A stretch of 64,000 nt of DNA from positions 372,001 through 436,000 of the forward strand of contig JARWMV010000243.1 in NCBI GenBank assembly GCA_030998015.1. The letters are read 5' to 3'. Shown here one piece after another: positions 50,316 through 61,003 of the stretch. The position numbers and the translations under genes are program-made. Origin of the DNA: Ceratorhiza oryzae-sativae. Its lineage: Eukaryota; Basidiomycota; Agaricomycetes; Cantharellales; Ceratobasidiaceae. The notes below the pieces were generated by a model that searched no databases, was not told the origin of the DNA, and saw nothing but the letters and a program-made list of their open reading frames with translations. Position 1 is the stretch's first letter; each line of letters starts with the position of its first letter.

Positions 50316-50984
50316 TGTCGTGACCCTCTGGAGGCTCCCTTGTGGAGCACTTAAGTAGTGGCTGTGTTGACGGTTTGGTGCTATGCAGTATGTATTGAGC
50401 GTTCTAGTTACAGTGTTTGCTATGGTCTATGGTGGTTGACGAGATAAAGCAAGCTGAGGCGTCCAGTCTTGCTTTATCCTCCTTATATATACCTGTGGCT
50501 GCAGTGGCTGTGGATGTATTATCTAAGCACACTCCACAGTAGGTGTAGGTTATGTACAGTACTATGGGTTAGGTAATTGTTTGTCTTAAGTTTGTGTGGC
50601 TCCGAATCTTATAGAGCCACGCAAGGTCCGAGGGGTAGGCGCTGAGGTCATGTGATCCTGCTGTAAGCGCCAAGATCACATGACAACTCGCTCCTCGCTC
50701 CAAGTAACAAGGGAGAGAAATGCTGGAGCGAGTTCAGGGTAACCACTGTAGGCGCTGAGGTCACGTGATCCTGCTGTAAGTGCTGAGATCACGTGACAAC
50801 TCGCTCCTCGCTCCAAGTAACAATGGAGAGAAATGCTGGAGCGAGTTCAGGGTAACCACTGTAAGCGCTGGCTAAGCGCCGAGGTCACGTGACCTTGTTT
50901 ATAGCTTGTTCCACTTAGGAAAAATGCCATAAATCTGTAGAAATATTTGGTTGTTTTGTTATGTCCGTTTGACAGGTCATAACA
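50316..50984 (-). repeat. Solo LTR of the G1 gypsy family
   Basis: 669 bp, inverted relative to and closely matching the G1 5' LTR at 54896-55565, including the internal 113-bp tandem repeat and the TATA region. Flanked by CAAAG on both sides and with no internal region, so it is the product of LTR-LTR recombination. Several CACGTG sites of the G1 LTR read CATGTG or CACATG here, i.e. CpG decay. Confidence 0.88.
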
Positions 50985-50989
50985 CAAAG
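50985..50989. repeat. Target-site duplication of solo LTR (right copy)
   Basis: CAAAG, immediately followed by the outer end of the G2 LTR. Confidence 0.8.
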
Positions 50990-51499
50990 TGTTGTCAGAG
51001 CTATGACCTGAAGGGTAATGTCAAACACCTAAGTGGCGATGACAAGCCTATGGGCAGCGATGCTGGAGGCTGTACTGACAACGTCTAAGGTAGGACATGC
51101 AGTGAGGGTGTGATAAGACACAAGGATGTGGAAGTAGGTGCACTTGTCCTTAAGAGGACTGGGCAGGGACTATGGAATGTAAGTCACACAGGTAGTAGAG
51201 GGGATATGACAGGAGGTTGAGTTCTGAGACTTAAGGCTCTCAGACTCTCCCTTATATATTCATACAATGAGCTATATCAAATACACATATGGTGTGAGAC
51301 AACTATTGTACGATGTAAGAATGGTGCCACATAACAGAATATTCCAGAAGGTACAAACAGAACGTAAACAACAACAAGGTCACATGATCATGTAAGTAAT
51401 TCTATGCATATATCTGTTTAAACAGGACTTGTCCAAAATATGAGAAAGAGAGATGTAAAAAATTATAATAAAATCCACATCATGGTCTAGGCCATGACA
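50990..51499 (-). repeat. 3' LTR of G2
   Basis: 510 bp on the element strand from TGTCATGGCC to CTGACAACA, i.e. TG...CA ends, preceded by the polypurine tract. A TATA-like GAATATATAAGG lies inside at about 51252-51263. Confidence 0.75.
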
Positions 51500-51555
51500 C
51501 TTCCCCCCCATCAAGGTCCGAGTGCATTGGGATGGAGTCAGTGGAATTCTTTTAC

Positions 51556-54500
51556 TCATTCAGGTGCATTCTTGAGTTCAGCTTTAGGTAACCATAGGTT
51601 TTCTTCTGGTCCATAGCCTTTCCACTTGATGTAATACTCCAATCTTCTTCCAGCCTTTCGAGAGTCCAGGATTTCTTCAACTTCAAATTCTTCTTCACCA
51701 TCAGGAGTGACCACCAGTGGAATGGGTACAGGTTGCCAGTTATAGTCATCTACAGGTTTTGGGAACAGGAGTGAAGTGTGGAATACTGGGTGAACCTTCA
51801 TGGATTTGGGTAATTCCAGTTTGAAAGTATGTTTTCCAATTTGTTCCAGTACTTTGTATGGTCCAAAACACCTGTTATCCAATTTCTTGGAAGGGCATAT
51901 GGTTTTGATATTTGAGCTGTCTAGGAAAACCTTTGATCCGACTTCAATCTTTGGTGCTTCACAATGCTTCTGATTGTAATATTCGGAGTATGTTCGATTG
52001 GCAATTGTTAGAGCAGCCTTGGCCTCTTCTTGGATTTCCTTGAGGTGTTCAGTGTATTGATTGGCAGCAGGTACCTGGCTTTCTTTGGTATTACCCACAG
52101 TGAAATCTGGGTTGTAACCATAGCAGGCAAAGAACAGTGAGTGGCTTGATCCTGAGTGCTTCCCATTATTATATGCGAATTCCGCCATAGGCAATGCTGC
52201 TACCCAATCTGTCTGTCTATGATTTATGTAGTGACAAAGATATATTTCAACAAATTGGTTAAGTCTTTCACTTTGCCCATCAACCTGTGGTCTGTACACT
52301 GTAGAGTAATGTGGTTCAATGTTTAGGTGTTTGTACAGTTGGCAAAGGAATTTGGCATTGAAGTTAGGGCCTTGGTCAGATATGGTTTTTCAGGGTAATC
52401 CATGTAATTTCCAGACAAAGTTTATGAATAGATTGGCAACGTCTACTGCAGTGGCTCCCAAGTGTGTGGGGATAAAGTGTACCATTTTTGATAATCAGTC
52501 CACCACTGTGAGTATTGCATCATATCCTTCTGACATTGGTAATCCAGTGATCAAGTTGTAGGTGATTTCCTCCCAGGGTTTATTTGGTAAGTCTATGGGT
52601 TGTAGGAGACCAGGAGGGGCTTGATTTGAGTGCTTGTTCCAGATACACGAGTCGCATGCCTGAATATAATTAACAACAGATTTTTTCATTCTGGACCAAT
52701 AGTAATCTCAAGATAGGAGATCTAGTGTCCTGAAATGCCCTGGATGCCCTGCTGCAGGATTGTCATGCTGGCTTTCTATGACTACTCGTCTGATTTCTGA
52801 CTTGTTTGGTATGTATATGCAGTCATGGTAGTACAACAAGTCATCTTCTAGATGCCAGCCTTTAACTGGAATGTTCTCCTTGAGGGACTTTAGAATCTTT
52901 GATACAGTCTTATCATCTGGTAATGCATCCCTGATTAGATCATTGAGGGAATGGTCAGTGAGAATTGCTGAAATGAAAAGCTTGGGGCTGATAAGTGGTG
53001 GGGTTTCACCCCCCTCTTTAGCTGCCTCTCTCTGAAGTGATTCTCGTCAAGATAGTATATCAGCTTTTCTGTTTTGTGCCCCTTTTCTGTACTTGATTCT
53101 GTAATTGTAGTCAGCCAGGAAGCCCATCCACCTTGCTTGTCCCCAGTTTGTCCCTTTTTGTCTGGAAGAACTCTAGATTTTTGTGGTCTGAGAGTACCAA
53201 GACAGGGATTTCAGATCCTTCAAGCAAGTGATGCCATTCTTTGAATGCTCATATCATAGCCAGTAATTCTTTATCATGTATATCATAGTTTCGTTTGGCT
53301 GGTGATAGAGTTTTGGAATAGAAGGCTACTGGATGTATTTTACCATCTTTGCCATACTGGTTAAGAATAGCTCCAGTGGCAAAGTTGGATGCATCACATT
53401 CCAGTATAAATTCCTTTGTGATGTCTGGTTGGATTAAGACAGGAGATTCGACTAGTGCTTTTTTCAGAATTTGGAAAGATGCTTCCTCATTCTTACCCCA
53501 TCGCCAAGGGACATCCTTACACAAGAGCTGGTACATAGGCCAAGCTCATCCTGCAAAGTCCTCTATGAAGCAGTGATAGTAGTTGAAAAACCCTAGTGCT
53601 TCCTGCACTTCCTTTATGGTACGCGGTGTTTCCCAGTTAACTGCTTCCATGACTTTTTTAGGGTCTGTTTTGACTCCTTCACCATTGGCAATTACACCTA
53701 GGTATTCCACTTCAGAAGCGTTGAAGACACATTTTCCCAGGTTGCAATATAGCTGGTGTTTCCTAAGTCAGGATAACACCTCCTGAACGTGCTTCGTGTG
53801 ATCCTCAGGGTTTTTAGAAAATATAAGTATGTTGTCAAGGTATACTATGACTGACACATCTAGTAAATCCCTGAAGATCTCATTCATGACATTCTGGAAG
53901 GCGGCTGGAGCATTACAAAGACTGAAAGGCATGACCAAGTATTTGAATAGACCATATTTCATTTTAAACACTGTTTTCCATACATCTCCTTCTTTAATTC
54001 TGACCAGATTATAGCCAGATTTAAGGTCCAGAGTTGTGAATACATGTGCTCCTCTCAATTTCTCTACCAAGGTGGAAATGAGAGGTATGGGATATGCGTT
54101 TTGTACTGTGTTGGAATTAAGTGAATGATAATCGACACACATCCTTCTTTTGCCATTCTTTTTAGGAACAAAGATTACTGGGGAGCTGTATTGTGATTTG
54201 GAGGGCCTGATCAACCCTTTGTCCAACTGCTCTTTGAGTATTCTCCTTAATTCCTCATCATCCAAAGGGCAAAGGGGGTATACTGGTCCTTTTACTGGTG
54301 CATTTTGATCCTTGAGGACTATCGCAAGGTCATATGGATGGTGAGGAGGTAACTCCGTCACTTTGTCCTCAGAAAATACGTCCGCATAGTCTCAGAGTTC
54401 CTCTGGGATGCCTTCAAGTGGTTTTGATACCACAACACCTCCAGGGTCCCTAGGGATGCCTTCAAGAGGTTGGTAAGCCTCGACACCTCCTAGGTTTTTG

Positions 54501-54889
54501 TCAAATGGGTCAAAGACACCACCAACATTGCCAAGAACTACATTAGAAGCAGGAACACAATTTTTTATACAAAAGTTTGAGTCAAAGGTAACACATTTGT
54601 TTGGCCAGTCAATATTTGGATTATGTAATTTGAGCCATGACATTCCTAGTACTAAAGTGTGTCTACCTATGTCTGCTACATTACAAACCAATTGTTCTTT
54701 ATGACTACCTATTTCTAGAATAAAAACACATTCTGTATCAACAATACCAGAAGAGATTTCACAACCATCAATAACTTTTAATTTTTTTGGATTTTTCTTT
54801 TTGTAAGTGGGTATTCGATATTGTTTGACTAGGCATGGGTGTATAAAGCATGAGGATGCGCCTGAGTCAATCATTGCCCAACTGTGCAT
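51556..54889 (-). pseudogene. G2 pol (protease-RT-RNase H-integrase-chromodomain), eight TGA stops and one frameshift
   Basis: From 54889 downwards: aspartic protease (AMIDSGASSCF), reverse transcriptase (53.8-54.36 kb; active-site region reads VIVYLDNILIFSK, so YxDD has become YLDN), RNase H (ECDASNFATGAIL), zinc-binding integrase (CDSCIWNKH; core VVDxLSKMVHFIP, STVYRPQVDGQSERLNQ), chromodomain (EEFEVEEILDSRKAGRRLEYYIKWKGYG). In-frame TGA at 54392-54394, 53768-53770, 53546-53548, 53249-53251, 53047-53049, 52708-52710, 52495-52497, 52390-52392; each falls where the family normally has Arg. A frameshift lies between 53249 and 53049. Dead element. Confidence 0.9.
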
Positions 54890-55019
54890 GGTTTGTGTTA
54901 TGACCCGTCAAACGGACATAACAAAACAACCAAATATTTCTACAGATTTATGGCATTTTTCCTAAGCGGAACAAGCCATAAACAAGGTCACGTGACCTCG
55001 GCGCTTAGCCGGCGCTTAC

Positions 55020-55245
55020 GGTGGTTACCCTGAACTCGCTCCAGCATTTCTCTCCATTGTTACTTGGAGCGAGGAGCGAGTTGTCACGTGATCTCAGCAC
55101 TTACAGAAGGATCACGTGACCTCAGCGCCTACGGTGGTTACCCTGAACTCGCTCCAGCATTTCTCTCCCTTGTTACTTGGAGCGAGGAGCGAGTTGTCAC
55201 GTGATCTCGGCACTTACGGCAGGATCACGTGACCTCAGCGCCTAC
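55020..55245 (+). repeat. Two tandem 113-bp units inside the G1 LTR
   Basis: Units 55020-55132 and 55133-55245, each starting GGTGGTTACCCTGAACTC and carrying two CACGTG palindromes. The same duplication exists in the solo LTR, so it predates both insertions. CACGTG is the classic E-box bound by bHLH factors; a role as an enhancer is inference. Confidence 0.88.
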
Positions 55246-55387
55246 CCCTCGGACCTTGTGCGGCTCTATAAGATTCGGAGCCGCACAAACTTAAGACAAA
55301 CAATTACCTAACCCATAGTACTGTACATAACCTACACCTACTGTGGAGTGTGCTTAGATGATACGTCTGCAGCCACCGCAGCCACAG

Positions 55388-55398
55388 GTATATATAAG
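55388..55398 (+). promoter_or_regulatory. TATA box of the G1 LTR
   Basis: GGTATATATAA lies in the U3 part of the LTR. About 35 bp downstream begins AGCTTGCTTTAT (55425), the sequence complementary to the priming site after the LTR, which is where the transcript start is expected. Confidence 0.7.
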
Positions 55399-55567
55399 GA
55401 GGATAAAGCAAGACTGGACGCCTCAGCTTGCTTTATCTCGTCAACCACCATAGACCATAGCAAAACACTGTAACTAGAACACTCAATACATACTGCATAG
55501 CACCAAACTGTCAACGCAGCCACTACTTAAGTGCTCCACAAGGGAGCCTCCAGAGGGTCACAACATT

Positions 55568-55579
55568 ATAAAGCAAGCT
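55568..55579 (+). other. Putative self-priming primer binding site of G1
   Basis: ATAAAGCAAGCT starts 2 nt after the LTR and is the exact reverse complement of 55425-55436 inside the LTR (AGCTTGCTTTAT). In Tf1/Tf2-type gypsy elements the mRNA 5' end folds back onto such a site to prime reverse transcription instead of a tRNA. Confidence 0.6.
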
Positions 55580-55686
55580 CTTAACTTAACTAGTGGCGAA
55601 CATAAGTATACTACACAGATACTAAGGGCTGAGTACACAAGAAAACCAGCTAACTCCTGTGATACATAAGAGAACATAAAGAAACT

Positions 55687-57522
55687 ATGTCACAGAGACC
55701 ACAAACTCGATCTCAAAGCAGAGTGGCAAATAGTAGGCCACCATCACCCAAACCCATTGCTTCCCCAGAGGCTGAAGGTAACCCAGATGAGACCATCCAA
55801 GGAATGCCAGGGGGGTTGCCACAAAACCCACAACCAGTGGCTCAACCCAACCCCACTCGGGGCCCCATCCTGGGAGGGGAAATAGGGGGAATACCACTCT
55901 GCAGCCCTCAACTGCCAATTCACCTGATAAATCCAGACCCAGAAGATATCTCAAATCCAGAGAGGGATGAGGTAGAAGATATGACCCGAACCATATACGA
56001 ACAAGGCACAGCCTTGGCAGAAGAGGCAAGGACACAACCCCAGCCAGGTCATGGAGCCATAGCCACTGCCAACCCTATTCACACCATTGCCACAGCCATC
56101 AGGGCGGGGCTCAAGGAACTTAGAGACAATAATCATAGGGAACTAGAAAAGGCAATCGCGGGTATAAATCAGTGTCAAACATCACTAACCCGACAAGAAG
56201 GAAACGTGGACTGGATGGTAAGGTCAATGGAAACATCCAACAAGAATGTCCTCTGTGTGGCAAAGAACCAGGACGACCTAAAAGCAGAAATGGGGAACCT
56301 GATAAAAGAATTAAAGGACATCTCCATGGAAATAAACCAGGTACTGGGAATGCAAGAGCGAAAGCTCGAAAGCTTAGAGAAGAAAACCGAAAACACAGGG
56401 GAGATCCTAATCGCACTAGAACAACGGGTAACCGATCTAGGAAATGAGCTCTGGAAAACAACTGAAGCAGGAAGGCCAAGGGAAAGGACAGAAGAAACCA
56501 GGGGAAGAACTAGGGTGGTCATAGGAAGCCCCTCACGATCCCCCTCAGCCTCCCCAGTACGAACACCCTTTCTGGGAAGAACCTTCCAGGCTGAGTCCAC
56601 AATAAGACCCCGAACAGAACCTCCATCCCAAACGAACCAACCTACCCTTGCTGCAAACCACACTCCTAAGGAGGCGAGACTAGGGAGACCCAGCAAATTT
56701 AATGGGAAAAAGGGGAAGGAAGCAGAGAACTTCATAATCAGCATGGAACTTTTCTTTGCTGACTATGACGAATCAGCCTTTGATGACCAAAAAAAGATAT
56801 CTGCTGTGCTAATGAACATGGAGGATGGGGAAGCAGCAAACTGGGCACAACCTTACTGCCGGAAACTACTAGCAGGCAAACACACAGGTATTCTTGCATC
56901 CTGGAAGGATTTCAGGAAGGGATTCCTGGATGCTTTTAATGACCCAGTCATAAAGGAAAAGACCATCCAGAAACTAATGAAATTAACACAGACCAAGAGT
57001 GCATTGGATTACGCTACCCAATTCCGGATCCTGATCCAAGAGGTAGACTGGAACCAGGAAGCCCTCAAGGACCAATTCAGGGAAGGGTTAAAACCTGAAG
57101 TACGACAAGAGATCTTAAGGATTGAAGTACTGGCAAATGAGGCTGAAGGTCCATCATATACCTTAGATCAATTAATTGACTTTGCCTGCAAAATGGACGA
57201 CATGCAGTTTGCAAACCAGAAAATGAATACAAGGACCAGCAACTCATCAAATTCAACCTGGGCACCAGCGAAATACAAACAAGGGGGGAACAAGCCTTTA
57301 GGGACCAGCGGCAAACAGGGGAATACCCAAACCAATAACATGGTAAGGATACCAAACAGTGAAAAGGACAGGCGAAGGAAAGAAGGACTCTGTATCAAAT
57401 GTGGTAAATCAGGGCATGTCCTGAAGGAGTGCCGAGGCCAGTGGACCTACGACAAAGCTAAGATACAAGGGAAGGCCAGCAGACAAGTTGAGGAAGAAAG
57501 CAGCTCTGAGTCGGAAAACTAA
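55687..57522 (+). CDS. G1 Gag capsid polyprotein, 611 aa
   Basis: Structural protein that packages the element RNA. Basic, Pro-rich N-terminus (MSQRPQTRSQSR), a coiled-coil middle (about residues 180-260), a retrotransposon-gag domain (about residues 345-470; FNGKKGKEAENFIISMELFF) and a C-terminal zinc knuckle CIKCGKSGHVLKEC near 57390-57435. Ends at TAA 57520-57522. The pol frame is -1 relative to gag and is open across the junction, so Pol may be made by frameshift or by re-initiation at 57540; I see no classic slippery heptamer. The frame is intact. Confidence 0.92.
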   Translation: MSQRPQTRSQSRVANSRPPSPKPIASPEAEGNPDETIQGMPGGLPQNPQPVAQPNPTRGPILGGEIGGIPLCSPQLPIHLINPDPEDISNPERDEVEDMTRTIYEQGTALAEEARTQPQPGHGAIATANPIHTIATAIRAGLKELRDNNHRELEKAIAGINQCQTSLTRQEGNVDWMVRSMETSNKNVLCVAKNQDDLKAEMGNLIKELKDISMEINQVLGMQERKLESLEKKTENTGEILIALEQRVTDLGNELWKTTEAGRPRERTEETRGRTRVVIGSPSRSPSASPVRTPFLGRTFQAESTIRPRTEPPSQTNQPTLAANHTPKEARLGRPSKFNGKKGKEAENFIISMELFFADYDESAFDDQKKISAVLMNMEDGEAANWAQPYCRKLLAGKHTGILASWKDFRKGFLDAFNDPVIKEKTIQKLMKLTQTKSALDYATQFRILIQEVDWNQEALKDQFREGLKPEVRQEILRIEVLANEAEGPSYTLDQLIDFACKMDDMQFANQKMNTRTSNSSNSTWAPAKYKQGGNKPLGTSGKQGNTQTNNMVRIPNSEKDRRRKEGLCIKCGKSGHVLKECRGQWTYDKAKIQGKASRQVEEESSSESEN

Positions 57523-57539
57523 TTGGTCCTACCACTTCC

Positions 57540-60500
57540 ATGTTGGAGGACCCCAATATAACCCCTACCGCAGATGTATGTTACCTCAAGAAGTCTAGTA
57601 ATCAATCAATAATATACACTACAGTAGAGGGAATCATGGAACCAGCTAAGACGCTGATTGACTCAGGATCTTCAACCAACTTCATTGATAAGGCCTATTC
57701 AAGGGAAAAAGGGATTCCAACCACTCCCCTCAAACACAAGAAATCAATTGTGGCCATTGATGGAAAAGAAATCAAGGATGCCATAGAAGAAAGGGCAGAA
57801 CTAAACATCGAAGTGGAAGGGAAGACACTAAAATGCTCCCTTTATGTAATGACCCTAGGTGACACAGACATAGTCCTAGGGAAAGAATGGCTTGAAGAAG
57901 CAGAACCAATCATAGATTGGAAAGACCTTACCATCTCATACCCAGATGAAATCAAGGCAAGGGCAGCAAGTGAAAGCCTACAAATCCCAGAAGAATTTAG
58001 GGATTTTGAAGACCTATTTGGGGAAGAAGGTTTCCGAGAACTTCCACCCCACCGAGGTAACCTAGACTTCAAAATGGACCTGATCGAGGGAGCGGAGCTG
58101 CCAAAGCCTGCAAAGAGGTACAGTATGTCGCCAGCAGAAACAAAGGCACTCAGGGAGTACCTAGAGGAGGAACTAAGAAACGGGAAAATAAGGCCCAGCC
58201 AGTCAGTTGTAGCTGCACCCTGTTTCTATGTGAACAAAGCAGATGGAGGGCTTAGGTTGGTAGTCGATTACCATAAGATGAATGACATCACCAAGCCAGA
58301 CAGGTTTCCACTTCCAATCCAAATAGAATTGATTGAGAGACTGAAGGATGCAACCATCTATTCAAAAATGGATGTTCGATGGGGGTTCAACAACATCAGG
58401 GTAAAAGAGGGAGACGAATGGAAAACAGCTTTCAGGACAGGAGAAGGCCAGTTTGAATGCTTGGTCATGCCATTTGGAGTAAAAGAAGGACCAAGAACCT
58501 TTACCAGGTTCATGATGGAAAAGTTCCGTGATATAATAGACGATTATGTGGTAATCTACATGGACGATGTACTAGTGTTTTCCAGAAACAGGGAAGAACA
58601 CGTACAACATGTCAGGGAAGTGCTAAGAAGAATGAGGGAAAACCACCTCTTCCTCAAACCACATAAGTGTCAGTTCTTTGTGAAGAAGGTAAGCTTCATT
58701 GGAATTGTCATATCCCCAGAAGGGATATCGATGGAAAAGGAAAAGGTAAAGGCAGTTCTAGAATGGCCAGAACCTAACACAGTAAAAGAAATCCAAGCCT
58801 TCCTAGGCTTCGTGGGGTTCTATAGAAGGTGGATAGAGAAGTTTAGTACCTTAGCCAAACCCCTCACAGATCTCACCCAAAAAGATGTCAAATTCCTGTG
58901 GGAAAGAAAACAACAGGAAGCATTTGAAGCTATCAAAGAAGCAGTAGCAAGAGAACCGGTCCTGATCCACCCAAACCCAAACAGGCCATACATACTGGAA
59001 ACAGATGCCTCAGGAGTGGCCATGGGGGCAGTACTAAGCCAAAAGGGTGATGACAACCGATTGCATCCAATTGCCTTCCTATCGAAGAGCTTCACCCCAC
59101 CAGAGAAAAATTATGACACCTACGACAAGGAGTTGCTTGCAATTGTTAGGTCCTTAGAGCACTGGAGGTTATACTTAGAAGGGACAGAGGAACCTATGAT
59201 ATACACTGACCATAGGAACCTCCAGTACTGGCAAAATGCCCAGATGTGGAATAGAAGGCATGCCAGATGGTATCTCACTCTGGCACCCTTCAATTTTCAG
59301 ATTGTGTATAGACCAGGGAAACTCTCACAGAAGCCAGATGCCCTTTCCAGAAGGAGCGACCATGGGGATACCCCTATGGAACCACAGATCATGATTCCAG
59401 AAGAAAGGTTCATAGGTTTCATGGCAGAAGTACAGGGGAATTTCTGGGAAGAGCTTAAAGAAGCTCAGGAAGAAGACGAATCTATCAGATCCTTAAGGCT
59501 GAGCGTGGCAAATAAAGAACAACTACCACCCTCAGTACAGAAGGAATTTAGACGGTATGAAATGAAGGAGGGCCTATTAAGGTATGACGATAGGCTCTAC
59601 ATCCCGGATGACAAGGACTTGAGGTTGAGTCTCCTTGAGGAGTGCCATGACGCCCCAGTGGCAGGTCATCAGGGACAAGCCCGAACACTAGAATTACTAT
59701 CAAGGGATTACTATTGGCCAGGAATGAAGGCCCAAGTAAACTGATACGTGGAATCTTGTGAAACATGTCAAAGAAGCAAAGGACACAAACAAGGCACTCC
59801 CCTGAAGTCCTTACCAATCCCATGGAAACCATGGGCAGATGTCGCATATGATTTCATCGTCAAATTACCCATCTCAAAGGGGTACGACAGTATCTTGACA
59901 GTTGTAGATCGCTCCTCCTGGCAGGCCCATTTTGTACCATGTCTGGAGAGCACCAATGCAGAAGAACTGGCAGAAATATTCATAAGGGAAGTATGGAGAC
60001 ATCACGGGACCCCAGAAACCACTGTCTCAGACCGAGGGCCAACCTTTAACAGCCAATTCCTAAAAGCCCTATACAAAGGAATTGGGACAAAGCCCAGATT
60101 CTCCACTGCTTTCCATCCAGAAACAGATGGTCTGTCGGAAAGGACAAATCAATGGGTAGAAGGGTTCTTAAGAACCTTCTGCAATTATAGACAAGATGAT
60201 TGGGTAAAATGGTTACCCATTGCCGAATTCTGCCATAACAACCACGTAAATGCTACAACAGGACAAACCCCATTTGAAACAGTATATGGAAAAAACCCAA
60301 GATGGGTTGTCCGAGAGGGAGAAGAACCATCTGAGGCACCCACTGCAGACAACATGCATAATCAAATGGAAAAGGTATGGGACGAGGCAAGGGCCTCAAT
60401 GGAACTACACCAACAAATGGAAAAGAAAGGGAGGGAATTCAAGGTAGGAGACAAGGTTTGGCTGCTCCTAACAAACCTCTCGTCCAAGAGACCCTCCAAG

Positions 60501-60950
60501 AAACTGGACAACCGAAAAGGGGGGCCTTTCGAAATCACAGAAAAGATCTCATCCCATGCATATCGCCTGGACCTACCTAAAACCATACGTGTACACAATG
60601 TATTCCATGTAAATCTCCTCTCGCCATTCACAGAAGATAAAGACTTCCAAAGAAGGCAGGCCAAACCACCACCAATCATAACGGAAAAAGGAGAGGAGGA
60701 ATACGAGGTGGACCACATTGCAAATTATGAATGGCGGAATGGCGAGCTGTTTTACCAAATCAGATGGAAGGGCTACGACCCAATAGAAGACACAATGGAA
60801 CGTGCCAGCAAGTTTGCTGACATGAAAGAGGTTCTAAATGACTTGCAAAGGCGCTTACCAGACACACCAATGCCAGTCAAGACAAGTCAGCACCCAGGTG
60901 ACTCAAAAGGCAGGCCAAAGAGAACCAAACGAGGATCTGGAAAGCTTTAA
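57540..60950 (+). CDS. G1 Pol (protease, RT, RNase H, integrase, chromodomain), one in-frame TGA
   Basis: Order: aspartic protease (LIDSGSSTNFID), reverse transcriptase with DVRWGFNNI and the active site YMDDVLVFSR near 58560, RNase H (ETDASGVAMGAVL; YTDHRNLQYW), integrase zinc finger (HDAPVAGHQGQARTLEL ... CETCQRSKGHK), integrase core (VVDRSSWQAHFVP, DRGPTFNSQF, FHPETDGLSERTNQ), and chromodomain (YEVDHIANYEWRNGELFYQI) near 60705-60790 that may direct integration to heterochromatin. The only lesion is TGA at 59742-59744 within KAQVN-YVESC, where Arg is usual; without it the frame would be continuous for 1136 codons. So G1 is young but disabled unless the stop is read through. Confidence 0.93.
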
Positions 60951-61003
60951 AAGGAGCCATCCAGGATACCCAAGAAAGGCCAGAGTCCACTCTACCACCA
61001 CAC

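Larger units (their letters stand above)
50990..54895 (-). mobile_element. Ty3/gypsy chromovirus G2, 5' truncated by insertion of G1
   Basis: Minus-strand element: 3' LTR 50990-51499, polypurine tract at 51500-51509 (element strand GGGGGGGAAG), pol 51556-54889. It is cut at the start of the protease by the G1 LTR at 54896, so gag and the 5' LTR must lie beyond G1, outside this window. The chromodomain at the pol C-terminus identifies a chromovirus. Confidence 0.85.
54896..55565 (+). repeat. 5' LTR of G1
   Basis: 670 bp, TGTTATGACC to GGTCACAACA (TG...CA). Defined by comparison with the inverted solo LTR at 50316-50984. Contains a 113-bp direct repeat, five CACGTG hexamers and a TATA box. Confidence 0.9.

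Noticed and set aside
57510..57525. GGAAAAC before the gag stop as a -1 frameshift site
   Set aside because: The pol frame is -1, but the heptamer does not allow good tRNA re-pairing in the P site, and pol has its own ATG at 57540.
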